Below are positions 52,932 to 61,776 of a DNA stretch of 64,000 nt, in pieces. The notes beneath the pieces are model-generated. The model was not told where the DNA came from, ran no database searches, and saw only the letters and a program-made list of their open reading frames with translations. Origin of the DNA: Chersky-840 sp035604715. GTDB lineage: Bacteria; Actinomycetota; Acidimicrobiia; Acidimicrobiales; UBA8190. The stretch is from assembly GCA_963731665.1 (NCBI GenBank), contig CAVSWP010000011.1, positions 1,054,001 to 1,118,000 on the forward strand, read 5' to 3'. The translations under genes and the position numbers were made by a program. Every line of letters starts with the position of its first letter. Position 1 is the stretch's first letter.

Positions 52932-53588
52932 TCAGCGCCCAGCGTGAGTTGCCGACGCCAACCAGGGGCCCACCCGTCCGAGGACGAGGAACCCCAGAAG
53001 TACTCCCGCCACCAGACTGGCCGCGATCGTCCACTGGCGTAAGCTCGCTCCGGGTGTTTCCCGGCGCGTCCGACGTATCCAGTCGCGCGGTGCCAGCCTG
53101 GCTGTGTCCGACACGTGCCCGAGTACGTGGATGGTCATGACCCCGAACCACAAGACAAAGCTCGCCTTGTGCAACAGGAGCATCGACGAACGCCAGGATT
53201 GACCCACGTAGAGCAGGGCAACCCCGCTCGCCAAGACGACGAGGGTCAGGATGACGACAAAAGGCCCTATTAGGCGGAGCAGGGCGGGCGGCGGGCCCTT
53301 ACGCCGGTATTCGGGCGACCCGGCGTAGTAGCGCACGAAGCGGTACGAGGTGCTGAACGTCTTGAGAAGCACCGGGGGGATGAGCACCATGCCGATGAAT
53401 ACGTGGGGTGACAAGAGCCCTCGTACTCGCAGAATGGTCACACCCTCGACCGCCAGAAGCACGAACAACACCGCCGCCGTCGAGGCGGTAAGGCGGGCGT
53501 TGGACTCCACGCCGTCTCGCGGCGGAGGAGGGACGGTGCTTTCTCCAGGGAGACCAGGGCGGCCGTGACCTTTTTCGGTGAAGGCCAT
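52932..53588 (-). CDS. Membrane protein with cytochrome-like His residues
   Basis: 218 residues from the ATG at 53588. Four membrane helices are predicted. Conserved His residues occur in LLSPHVFIGMVLI and in LLHKASFVLWFGVMTIHVLG, reminiscent of heme-ligating cytochrome b561-type helices. RFVRYYAGSPEYRRKGPPP is a cytoplasmic loop. It may be an electron-transfer protein or a heme-binding membrane sensor component. It is convergent with the sensor kinase gene, so no operon relation. A promoter-like region with TTCACAG and GTGAACG is on its upstream side. Confidence 0.65.
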   Translation of the reverse strand: MAFTEKGHGRPGLPGESTVPPPPRDGVESNARLTASTAAVLFVLLAVEGVTILRVRGLLSPHVFIGMVLIPPVLLKTFSTSYRFVRYYAGSPEYRRKGPPPALLRLIGPFVVILTLVVLASGVALLYVGQSWRSSMLLLHKASFVLWFGVMTIHVLGHVSDTARLAPRDWIRRTRRETPGASLRQWTIAASLVAGVLLGFLVLGRVGPWLASATHAGR

Positions 53589-53894
53589 CGTCGCCCACAA
53601 TAGAGATCAACTCTTACGCCATCGTGAACATGCCCCCTGCCCGGGACCGACAGGCTCCCGCAGTCTTCTACGGCCATTTCGTCCAGACGCGTAGCGCGCT
53701 CGCCCGAAGATTCACAGTCAACTCCAAGAAGGTCTTCATACGCTCGTAAGGGTGAACGCCCACAATGAGTGCGATGACGCCGCAGAGACTGGTGGGTCTG
53801 GGGACGAGCAGGACGAACTTCACGCGTGCTGCGGAACGATCTTGAGGCGTCCTCCGCAAGAAACCGCGGCTGACCTAAGGAATGGGATCAGGAT

Positions 53895-54908
53895 GTGAGC
53901 GGGCGACGGAGGCTTCGAACTGTGGAGCTGATTCTGTTCGTATCGGTCGTTGCCGGTGCAGTCACCGTTGTGAACACGCGCTCATTTGTAGCTGAGGGTA
54001 AGAACGTACACCCCGTGCAAAGCCACGACTATTCGGGCTCCGCTTCCAAGGAGCAATCCATTGATCCTGCGATGTTCGCGGCCGGGTCTTGCATGGCGTA
54101 CCCGCCCACACGGGGGAATCTAGGCGAGACAGTTTTTCTCGACGCCGGCCACGGTGGGATTGATCCCGGCGGCGTCGGCATCACCCAAACTGGAAGTACG
54201 ATCTACGAATCGGATGTGACGCTTCCCGTGGAACTCGACGCGATGGATCTCCTTCGTTCCCAAGGGTTCCGAGTGGTCGTGTCCCGGACTGGCGACTCAA
54301 CCGTGCTCCGGCTCGGGCCTGGAGATGTATCTGGCCAATTGCTCACAGACCAAGGTGTCCACGATGATGTTGCGGCACGGGACGCGTGTGCGAATAACGC
54401 AAAGGCAAAGGTCCTGGTCGGCATCTACTTTAACGCAAGTAGTTCGACGCAAACTGCCGGAAGCATTACGGCTTATGACGCAACCCGGTCGTTTTCGTCC
54501 GCGAATCTAACCCTGGCGAACCTTATACAAAGCGATGTTCTCACCAAAATGAATGCTCAAGGCTGGTCCATCCCGAACGATGGGGTCCAACCAGATTCTG
54601 GTCTCGGATCGTTGAGCGGCATTCCCAACGCCGGAGGCCTCGCTAGTGAGGCAGCCTCTTACGATCACCTCATGCTCATCGGACCGGCATCGGCTGGTTT
54701 CTACACGTCGCCGAGCGAGATGCCTGGAGTGATCATCGAACCGCTTTACATCACGGATCCCTTTGAAGGGTCCATTGCGAGTAGCGCCCGCGGACAGACA
54801 GCGATCGCCCAGGGAATCACCTTGGCCATCGAACAGTTTCTTGCTCCTCAGCCGCCATCAAAGACATCAAAGCTGATGCCGAAGCCCTTGATCCCCCTCG
54901 GCAATTAG
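53895..54908 (+). CDS. N-acetylmuramoyl-L-alanine amidase-like protein lacking a zinc His
   Basis: 337 residues from a GTG. An N-terminal export segment (ELILFVSVVAGAVTVVN) leads to a linker and an Amidase_3 domain from about residue 78. Zinc ligands His86 (LDAGHGGIDPGG) and Glu105 (YESDVTL) are present, as is the catalytic Glu282 (GVIIEPLYI). The third ligand, His of the SIHFNAS motif, is Tyr178 (GIYFNASSS). Catalysis is therefore doubtful; it may bind peptidoglycan or regulate a real amidase. Base composition is clearly lower in GC than its neighbours, suggesting transfer. Confidence 0.75.
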   Translation: MSGRRRLRTVELILFVSVVAGAVTVVNTRSFVAEGKNVHPVQSHDYSGSASKEQSIDPAMFAAGSCMAYPPTRGNLGETVFLDAGHGGIDPGGVGITQTGSTIYESDVTLPVELDAMDLLRSQGFRVVVSRTGDSTVLRLGPGDVSGQLLTDQGVHDDVAARDACANNAKAKVLVGIYFNASSSTQTAGSITAYDATRSFSSANLTLANLIQSDVLTKMNAQGWSIPNDGVQPDSGLGSLSGIPNAGGLASEAASYDHLMLIGPASAGFYTSPSEMPGVIIEPLYITDPFEGSIASSARGQTAIAQGITLAIEQFLAPQPPSKTSKLMPKPLIPLGN

Positions 54909-55130
54909 CCCAACGTCAGTCATCGATCTTCTCAGGCCGAGTATCTCAACCGCCACGTCCGACTGGACCACGGTCGATCCCTCGATCTCGGTGATCGCCA
55001 GCCCGTCAGGGTGACCAATGAGACGTCCCTTTCAAGGGTGAGTTGCCTGGGGTTCTTCGGCACCTTAAATCCCGCAGCCCGACTCCGGAGGTACTGGAGA
55101 CCACAGTTGGGACCGCTTTACCACCACCGG
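54909..55130. other. Short region with possible coding remnant
   Basis: On the minus strand an open stretch reads HPDGLAITEIEGSTVVQSD then VAVEILGLRR without a start codon. It might be a decayed gene fragment. Nothing else is recognised. Confidence 0.3.
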
Positions 55131-55444
55131 TTAATCGATGGTGGTGATGTAGGCACCGATGAGAGCCGCGGTCTGCTGGTCGACACCGCCTTTGCGGCGA
55201 TCGGCGTTGTCCTCTCGAAACGAGAAAGGGCGGCGGTCGAGGGATATCGGGTTCACCTCGTCATCGCCGTGGTCATCGAAGACACGTGCACGAATGAGTC
55301 ATCGGCGAGCCTAAGGACGATGTAGGCGACATTGCCGGGTTTGGGGCCCTTCAGTGTCTCGAGCACCGCGTCGACTCGTCGCTGGTTCTCGTCTGCCGGC
55401 TGAGGTGGCTATTTCTCGTAGCGCGTCACAAGCGGTTTGTGCAT
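55131..55444 (-). pseudogene. Decayed small gene (nonsense plus frameshift)
   Basis: From the ATG at 55444 the frame reads MHKPLVTRYEK and then a TAG stop. In-frame text continues with PPQPADENQRRVDAVLETLK and AYIVLRLADDSFVHV, followed by a shift into another frame (VFDDHGDDEVNPISLDRR onward) ending at TAA 55131-55133. The restored text resembles an uncharacterised actinobacterial family of about 100 residues, with the start pattern RYxxKPxxADENQR and the LADGxxFVH core. Both lesions would need sequencing errors to be artefacts, so inactivation is likely. Confidence 0.55.
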
Positions 55445-55502
55445 TGGTTACTCCTTGATTTCGAGATCGGACGTGAACACCGCCGGTGTCGTCGGCAGTT
55501 GG

Positions 55503-56069
55503 TTAGTCTCCGTCGGCAGCCTTGAGCGCCGCGCCGATGGAGGCGTCGACGGTCCACCGCTCGGGTGCCAGGTGGTGTTCCGCCGCCCAGGACACCGTCA
55601 GGGCTCGGCTGCCGGCATGCTCGAGCAATTCGGAACCCAGGCGGTCGTGGGTCAGATAGAGCGCGACCCGAGCCCGGCTCGAGCGCCGGCCTTCAAGCGC
55701 AGGACGGCCGGACCAACGCAGCAACCGGGTCCGGCCAACGGCTATGGCAGCCAGGGTGACGAAGACGCGGGCGAAAGTTCCGAGCGACGACTCGATCTTA
55801 CCCACGTCGTGGAGAAGCGCCGCGGCGATGACTTCTTGTCGAGAATGACCGGGCCCGAGAAGTCGGATCGTGGCCCTGGCCACTCCCACGGCATGGCGTC
55901 GGTCGGGTCCGGACATCCGTCGCCAGAGCGCTTGTTCACCGTTGAGCAAGTGATCGAGCGCCCAGTTCTCGTCGGCTGGCGCTGGACCGATGGGCAACAG
56001 AGCCGTGAAGAATCGCCCGGACAAGTGGCGCCATGAGCCGAATCCCCCGCTCGAACCCACGCCGACCAC
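55503..56069 (-). CDS. HD-domain protein
   Basis: 188 residues from a GTG at 56069; the frame continues further upstream without family features. Characteristic elements are RMSGPDRRHAVGVARATIRL, ALLHDVGKIESSLG with the HD metal pair, and ELLEHAGSRALTVSWAAEHH. This matches the small actinobacterial HD proteins related to phosphohydrolases. The substrate is unknown; nucleotide phosphohydrolase activity is typical of the superfamily. It is divergent from the DedA gene. Confidence 0.75.
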   Translation of the reverse strand: MVGVGSSGGFGSWRHLSGRFFTALLPIGPAPADENWALDHLLNGEQALWRRMSGPDRRHAVGVARATIRLLGPGHSRQEVIAAALLHDVGKIESSLGTFARVFVTLAAIAVGRTRLLRWSGRPALEGRRSSRARVALYLTHDRLGSELLEHAGSRALTVSWAAEHHLAPERWTVDASIGAALKAADGD

Positions 56070-56222
56070 GCTAGCAAGACGGGGAATCCAAACTGACCCT
56101 CGTGTCGCCCTAATTCGGGCAGGAACCTGTTTCACGTTTCCGTCAGGGTTGACATGGCATAGATTCAGGCACCCTCGGGCCTGTGGCTGGCCGCGAAGGA
56201 TGGGCCCAATGGGAGGTAGGTG

Positions 56223-56837
56223 ATGGAGCACTTTCTCGAGACCTGGGGCTACCTTGCCGTCTTCGTGCTCAGCTTCATTTCGTCAATGGGTCTACCCGTA
56301 GGTGCCGAGCTGGCCATCATCTACGGCGGGGTGCTGGCTAGCGGCCAGATTCCCCACGAGCCTCATCACCTCAACCTGGCCGTCGTCTGCGTTCTGGCCA
56401 CCTTGGCGGAGGTATTGGGGTCACTCGCTGGCTACCTCATCGGAGCCTACGGTGGGCGGCCCTTGGTCGACAGGTTCGGCAAGTACGTCCTGCTCACCCA
56501 CAAGGACCTAGACCGGGCCGAGGCGTGGTTCGCTCGCCACGGCGAGCCGCTCGTGCTGTTCGGCCGCTTCATCCCCCTGCTGCGCTCGTTCGTCTCCTTT
56601 GCCGCCGGATTGGGAGAGATGGCCATCAGCAAGTTCGTGGCCTTCACCGTCGTCGGCTGTGCCATCTGGTGCACGGCCCTGGCGAGCCTGGGCTATGCCC
56701 TGGGGTCCAGCTACAACCATGTCCTGAAGGCTTTCAGCGACGCTGGATACGCGTTTGCCGTTGTGGCAGTGATCGCCGTGGTCATGCTCTTCGTCCACCG
56801 CCTCCGGGTGGTACGAGAGGAACGGAACGCCGCCTGA
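56223..56837 (+). CDS. DedA-family membrane protein
   Basis: 204 residues from the ATG at 56223, with GGGAGGTAG upstream. Hydrophobic helices bracket the family motifs FISSMGLPVGAELAIIYGGV and GRFIPLLRSFVSFAAGLGEM, with YLIGAYGGRPLVDRFGKY between. DedA proteins move lipid carriers or maintain membrane potential (undecaprenyl-phosphate or phosphatidylethanolamine flipping in some members). The acidic residue of the first re-entrant loop (GAE) and the Arg pair near GRF are present. It is divergent from the HD gene. Confidence 0.9.
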   Translation: MEHFLETWGYLAVFVLSFISSMGLPVGAELAIIYGGVLASGQIPHEPHHLNLAVVCVLATLAEVLGSLAGYLIGAYGGRPLVDRFGKYVLLTHKDLDRAEAWFARHGEPLVLFGRFIPLLRSFVSFAAGLGEMAISKFVAFTVVGCAIWCTALASLGYALGSSYNHVLKAFSDAGYAFAVVAVIAVVMLFVHRLRVVREERNAA

Positions 56838-57089
56838 CGGGCGGGCCGCCAACCCCCCTGAGGGCCATCTCTCGATTTGGACGCGACCGACTTCGCTTCG
56901 ACCATCCGCTACTGCCGGGAGTTGTGCACTACTTGATATGTGGGTGATCACGGGTAGGTAAAGGGCGGCGGGTCCCAGGCCATCCGCAATCACTCAGCGC
57001 CGCGCCGAAGCGAGGCGAGAAGGATCGGTATTTCTGATGCGCTATCGCGCCGAGCACCAATGCTGCTTGTTCTCGGGGATACCTACGAG

Positions 57090-57833
57090 TTAGGACCCGA
57101 GCACCGATCCGAACAGATTCTCCATCGCCTGCCAGTGGCGCTCAGCGGCGGCCTCGTCGTAGCTGGTGTTGTCGGGGACGGCGAAGCCGTGGTGGGCGGG
57201 GTACGTCTCGATGGTGTGGGTCACCCCCGCCTCGGTCAGAGACTTCTCCAAGAGGTCCTTCTGCTCGTCGGGGAAGGACTGGTCCTCGATGGCCCCGGCC
57301 ACGTACACGGTGGCCCTGATGGCGTCGGCCTTATGATGGGGGCTGTCGGGTTCGTCGTCCTTGGCGATGTTCCCGCCGTGGAAGGAGGCGGCCGCCGCGA
57401 TCCGGTCGCCGAGGTTGCCCGCCGTGATGAGCGAGAGCCGGCCGCCCATGCAGTAGCCGGTGGTGCCGATCCCTCCGGGCTTCTTCTGGGGAAGCGAATC
57501 CAGGTAGTCGATCCAGGCGCCGGCGTCGCGCACCACTTTGTCTGCGGTGTAGCCCTGCATCATGCCCATGATCTTCTCCATCGACTCCTTGTTGGTGAAC
57601 GCGGTGCGCATGTCGACGGGGTCGTAGGGGCCGTTGCGATAATAGAAGTCGGGCACCAGGACGATGTGTCCAAGGCCGGACAATCGCTGACCCATCTCCC
57701 GGATGGTGTCGCGCATCCCGCCAGCGTCGGGGAACATGATCACCGCCGGCCACGGACCTTCTCCGTCTGGGATGCTGAGCGCGACGGGGCAGGTCCCGTC
57801 TACGGTTTCGATCTCCACGGTCCGTTGGGTCAT
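57090..57833 (-). CDS. Dienelactone hydrolase family protein
   Basis: 247 residues from the ATG at 57833, with GGAGACC upstream; an upstream extension is rejected. Nucleophile Cys lies in TGYCMGGRLSL (the DLH G-x-C-x-G-G motif). A catalytic Asp/Glu candidate is in GAIEDQSFPDEQ and the His is in YPAHHGFAVPD. It hydrolyses a lactone or ester; chlorocatechol-type dienelactones are the classic substrates, but many homologues have other ones. Monocistronic. Confidence 0.88.
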   Translation of the reverse strand: MTQRTVEIETVDGTCPVALSIPDGEGPWPAVIMFPDAGGMRDTIREMGQRLSGLGHIVLVPDFYYRNGPYDPVDMRTAFTNKESMEKIMGMMQGYTADKVVRDAGAWIDYLDSLPQKKPGGIGTTGYCMGGRLSLITAGNLGDRIAAAASFHGGNIAKDDEPDSPHHKADAIRATVYVAGAIEDQSFPDEQKDLLEKSLTEAGVTHTIETYPAHHGFAVPDNTSYDEAAAERHWQAMENLFGSVLGS

Positions 57834-58296
57834 CTGGTCTCCTTCCGTCGGTCCGATCTCGACCCTACCTTTGAGCGCCACGTGATCTATTTCGTCATCA
57901 TCGCCGCCGGCGGGCTCCTGGCCTCTTTGGGGCACGTGGCCGGCTGCCTGTCGTAGGCCCCGGGACGTCCATCTGTGGCGCCTGATCCGCTATCGGTCCG
58001 AGCCGGACGGCGCTGATCGAAAGGGGCGTCCAGGCAGGGATCTGAGCCGACCCGAGCGCTATCGCCGGGCCGCGATTTGCGGGCGGTTGGCTCCCGCGCA
58101 GGGGGAGCTGTAGGGCACGTATTGGGCGGTCGGAAAGGGCGCTGGTGGTGGTAGACGTGCCACGAGCTGACCGTCGAAAATGCGTGGGAAAGCTGGGTAA
58201 GTGCACGAGCAGACCTTCGCCAGGTGTTGTCACTCTGCCGCGACCACCTTCTATGCTCGACTGGTCCGCCGCTGCGTCTGAAGGAGGCGTTGCCAA
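57834..58296. other. Gap of 463 bases, no gene
   Basis: No gene seen. It is GC-rich with weak inverted stretches around 57955-58080, no recognised promoter and no tRNA. The GAAGGAGG ribosome-binding site of the next gene is at the right end. Confidence 0.4.
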
Positions 58297-59214
58297 GTGG
58301 TGTCCGCTCGCAATAATCGCCGACCTTCGCCGCGGCCCGACGAACAAGCGCCGGCTGCGGGGGGCCAGTTGCCGCTGATCGGCCGCATCTTTCCCGCTCC
58401 CGTCGCGGCCAAGGTCCCTGAGGTCATCTTCCTATTCTGGGTGGTGAAGATCCTGACTACTGCCGGCGGGGAGGCCACGTCGGACTTTCTGAGGATCTAC
58501 GGCAATATCCGGGGCGGTGCGACCGAGGTGGGTTTGTTCGTCGTTGGCTTAGTGTGGCAATTCGGCACCCGCCAGTACCGGGCGTTCGCGTACTGGTTCT
58601 TGGCCTTTGCTATCGCCATCTTCGGGACGGGGGTGTCCGATTTCCTCCACCTCGACGTCGGCATCCCCTACGCAGGGACGACGCTGCTGTGGGCGGTCAT
58701 CTTGGCCGCCATCTTCTGGGTCTGGCAACGCAGCGAGGGCACGCTGTCTATCCACAGCATCACGACACAGCGACGCGAAGCGTTCTACTGGGCGGTCGTA
58801 TTCGCGACCTTTGCCCTCGGCACCGCCCTTGGGGACTTCACCGCGACTTCCCTCCACCTCGGCTACCTGGCCTCAGGAATTCTCTTCGGCGTGGTCATCC
58901 TGCTCCCCGCCTTGGGTTGGAAGGGTTTCGGCTTGAACAGCATCGCCGCCTTCTGGATGTCCTACGTTCTTACGCGCCCGCTGGGCGCGTCCTTCGCCGA
59001 TTACATAAGCAAGCCCCATTACCTCAGCGGGATCAAATTTGGAGACGGGCCCACCGCAATCGTGTTCGCCATCGCCGTCTTCGTCCTGGTCGCATATCTC
59101 GCCATTGCTCGTCCGGATATCCAGCCACCGCTCAATGTGATCGCGACGAGACAGAGAGCGACTCAGGAACGTGTGTTCCTCCAAGGGCCCGATCCCGAGT
59201 TCGACGATGAATAG
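58297..59214 (+). CDS. Polytopic membrane protein, COG4705-like
   Basis: 305 residues from a GTG, with GAAGGAGG upstream. Repeated segments with a charged residue in the helix are visible: KVPEVIFLFWVVKILTTAGG, FATFALGTALGDFTATSLHL, and IAAFWMSYVLTRPLGASFAD. This repeated (K/R)-(W/Y)-(T/G)-(A/G) layout resembles the COG4705 membrane protein group of unknown function. Seven or eight helices are expected. The N-terminal 28 residues are Pro/Ala-rich. No operon partner. Confidence 0.7.
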   Translation: MVSARNNRRPSPRPDEQAPAAGGQLPLIGRIFPAPVAAKVPEVIFLFWVVKILTTAGGEATSDFLRIYGNIRGGATEVGLFVVGLVWQFGTRQYRAFAYWFLAFAIAIFGTGVSDFLHLDVGIPYAGTTLLWAVILAAIFWVWQRSEGTLSIHSITTQRREAFYWAVVFATFALGTALGDFTATSLHLGYLASGILFGVVILLPALGWKGFGLNSIAAFWMSYVLTRPLGASFADYISKPHYLSGIKFGDGPTAIVFAIAVFVLVAYLAIARPDIQPPLNVIATRQRATQERVFLQGPDPEFDDE

Positions 59215-59832
59215 TCGATTCCCTACGGCAGCTCGATTGCGGCCCACTGCTAGATCTCGCGCGCGTCCAGGATCGTCTCACCGACATGCAAGCAGCCCGA
59301 ACATGTGGGTCGCGACTGCCCGGGTGCCCTACGCCCCGGGCGGCCTCAGGGCCCAGAGAGCCCGATCGGTACCGCATGCCGAATGATGCCGATAGGCAGC
59401 GAACGAGGATTCGGTCGGTTCGGTTCGGTCGGTGGGTCGGTCGGTCCGTGGGCCACCGATACAACTCCCCTGACCTGGACCGGCACCGACCGTGTGCAAG
59501 GCGATTTCCCACGCTGTTCCTGCCCTCTTCCCATATGTTTGCTATCGCAATCAACTTGAGAAATCCCAGGCCTGCGGCCCGGATGAGACCTTGAGACCGA
59601 GACCTTGCGAAGAACGGGCCGATCGACCCTGTTGGAGCCCTAGGAGACAGTGGCACTTTCGCGGTATGCAGAAGGCCGATGCCGACCAGCGGGGCGCAAC
59701 GGTCGATCCACTGGTGGCATGTGAGCACGTTTCGTTCCAAGGACACCACGGCCGTGCTGTCGTGATGACCCATGAGACGCGCGAGCGACGTGCAGGGGGT
59801 CACCGATTCGCTGTCTGTCCGAATCGAAAGAG
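59215..59832 (+). other. Non-coding region holding repeat-element copy 2
   Basis: 618 bases without a gene. It contains the GGTC tract at 59411-59450 and the conserved core at 59503-59520. An A/T-rich patch around 59535-59560 (CCCATATGTTTGCTATCGC) is shared with copy 3. The ABC exporter gene starts just after it. Confidence 0.5.
59411..59582 (+). repeat. Dispersed repeat element, copy 2
   Basis: GGTC/GGTT units (59411-59450), then GTGGGCCACCGATACAAC, core GATTTCCCACGCTGTTCC at 59503-59520, then CCCATATGTTTGCTATCGCA and AAATCCCAGGCCTGCGG. It aligns with copy 3 across the whole length, including CCCACATAGTTGTTGCCGCA in copy 3. Confidence 0.65.
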
Positions 59833-60852
59833 ATGATCGCGTCTCACGGGACATGGCGAGCCCGGCGCGTCCAGCGATCAGCGGTGGGCCCCCGACAATG
59901 CATCCCAGCCCTCGAACGGGCGGGCCCCGAGGGGGATCCGGCGCTGCGATTCGATGGCGTCGTGCGCCGCTACGGCACCCACATCGCTCTCGACCATCTC
60001 AACCTCCAAGTGGCCCAAGGGGAGACCGTCGCACTCCTCGGCCCCAACGGGGCCGGGAAGTCCACGACGATCTCGCTCCTCCTGGGCCTACTGCGTCCGC
60101 ATGCAGGTTTCGTGCAGGTACTGGGAACGAGCGCCCGCCAAGCGGTGGCCGACGGCAGGGTGGGGGCCATGCTCCAGACGGGATCCGGCAGCGGATTACC
60201 GCCAGGCGTTCGCGTGTCGAGCGCTCTTCAACTGGTGCGCCGGCTCTACCGGCATCCCGCTCCTTTCGACCTCACCGTGGAGCGTGCCGGGATCGGTGAC
60301 CTCCTTGGCCGCTCGACGCACCGCCTATCGGGTGGGCAAGCCCAGCGAGTGCGCTTTGCCGTGGCCATCGCCGGAGATCCCGAGCTCGTCTTCTTGGACG
60401 AGCCTACGGCCGCCATGGACGTCGATAGCCGGCGCTCATTCTGGCGCATGATGCGTCAGTTCGGAGAAGAAGGTCGCACCATCGTTTTCGCCACACATCA
60501 TTTGCAGGAGGCAGATGTGATCGCCGACCGAGTGGTGGTCATCAATCGTGGTCGGGTCGTGGCGAACGGCCCCGGAGCGACCCTCAAAGCGGCAGTCGCT
60601 ACAAGGCAGGTCCGCTTCGTGACCGATGATCCGGACGAGGTGCTGCTTGACCAATTGGACGGTGTGACCGATGTTGTGGTTCGCGGCATCGGCGTCACTC
60701 TCAACTCACTCGACGCCGACGCCACCGTCAAAGCCCTGGTGCACCATGGTGTCGATTTCAACGACCTCGAAGTGACCGGGGCAGGTCTCGAAGAGGCCTT
60801 TGTGGCGCTCACGGAGTGTGACCCGACACCGAACGAGAGGCGGGCACTGTGA
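59833..60852 (+). CDS. ABC transporter ATPase (drug/lipid exporter type)
   Basis: 339 residues from the ATG at 59833; the first 40 residues are Arg-rich and an internal start near 59920 is also possible. Nucleotide-binding motifs are complete: GPNGAGKSTTISLLLG, Q-loop MLQTGSGSGL, LSGGQAQRVRFAVAI, VFLDEPTAAMD and switch His in FATHHLQEADV. A C-terminal domain of about 70 residues follows. The pattern fits DrrA/NatA-type exporters. It works with the permease encoded next, whose start overlaps by 4 bases. Substrate unknown. Confidence 0.88.
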   Translation: MIASHGTWRARRVQRSAVGPRQCIPALERAGPEGDPALRFDGVVRRYGTHIALDHLNLQVAQGETVALLGPNGAGKSTTISLLLGLLRPHAGFVQVLGTSARQAVADGRVGAMLQTGSGSGLPPGVRVSSALQLVRRLYRHPAPFDLTVERAGIGDLLGRSTHRLSGGQAQRVRFAVAIAGDPELVFLDEPTAAMDVDSRRSFWRMMRQFGEEGRTIVFATHHLQEADVIADRVVVINRGRVVANGPGATLKAAVATRQVRFVTDDPDEVLLDQLDGVTDVVVRGIGVTLNSLDADATVKALVHHGVDFNDLEVTGAGLEEAFVALTECDPTPNERRAL

Positions 60853-61601
60853 CGGGGCTGTTGGCGTTCGGACGATTCGAGGTGGCGCGACTGCTCCGCA
60901 GTTGGAAGTTCCTGGCCATCACGGTTGGATTCCCTGTGATCTTCTACATGCTATTCCTCGACGATCACAGCCCGGGGAAGGTCGTCGACGGCGCCGTGCC
61001 GTGGCGGGTCTACCTGATGGTGTCGATGTGCTCGTTCGGAGCCTTGGTCGCCGCACTCAACGCCGGTGGAAGCCGACTATCCACGGAGCGAGCTTCGGGG
61101 TGGGCGCGTCAGTTGCGAGTCACCCCCATCCCGGCGTGGTCGTACGTTGCAACCAAGGTGACAGCGAGCATGCTGGTGGTCATCCCCGTTTTGGTCATGG
61201 TGGAGATAGTGGGCGTCGCATTCGGAGGTGTGCGGCTCGGCCTCTCCACCTGGGTCGAGCTCACGGCCCTGCTATGGGTGACGGCAGTCCCCTTCGCCGT
61301 CCTCGGGGTATTCGTCGGGTTCATGGTGAACGCCGAAACGGCATATCCCGTTGTGACAGCCCTCATGTTCGTGCTCGGGTATTTCGGCGGCCTGTTCAAC
61401 CCCGTGGGCCACATGCCGCAAGCGATGCAGACAGCGGCCCGGGCCCTCCCAAGCTTCCACCATGCCTCGCTCGGCCTGGCACTGTTGGACGGGCACGGTT
61501 TCGGGATACAAGACGCCCTGGTGCTGGCGGCATATTCGGCGGTCCTCGGCCTCGCGGTCCTCTGGAAGCATCGGGTCGAGGAATCACGGGGCCTCGCCTA
61601 G
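60849..61601 (+). CDS. ABC-2 type permease
   Basis: 250 residues from a GTG. Six membrane helices are expected: SWKFLAITVGFPVIFYMLFL, VYLMVSMCSFGALVAALNAG, MLVVIPVLVMVEIVGVAFG, TALLWVTAVPFAVLGVFVGF, VTALMFVLGYFGGLFNPVG and ALVLAAYSAVLGLAVLW. ERASGWARQLRVTPIPAW is the family's typical cytoplasmic loop. It pairs with the upstream ATPase as an exporter of a hydrophobic compound. A short region follows before the convergent hydrolase gene. Confidence 0.88.
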   Translation: MTGLLAFGRFEVARLLRSWKFLAITVGFPVIFYMLFLDDHSPGKVVDGAVPWRVYLMVSMCSFGALVAALNAGGSRLSTERASGWARQLRVTPIPAWSYVATKVTASMLVVIPVLVMVEIVGVAFGGVRLGLSTWVELTALLWVTAVPFAVLGVFVGFMVNAETAYPVVTALMFVLGYFGGLFNPVGHMPQAMQTAARALPSFHHASLGLALLDGHGFGIQDALVLAAYSAVLGLAVLWKHRVEESRGLA

Positions 61602-61776
61602 TTCCCACCCCTTGGGGTCCTCCGATACCACCTGGATATGCCTTGGTCCGATGGCAGGGACTATCTGGCGCAGTTCAGCCCGCCTTTGGCAATGCATCCC
61701 TTTGGGTCGACGGTGCCTTCGCCGCTGGGCACCCAAACAGGCCAACCCAGACAGGAACGATCGCCGGCGTTTTCCG

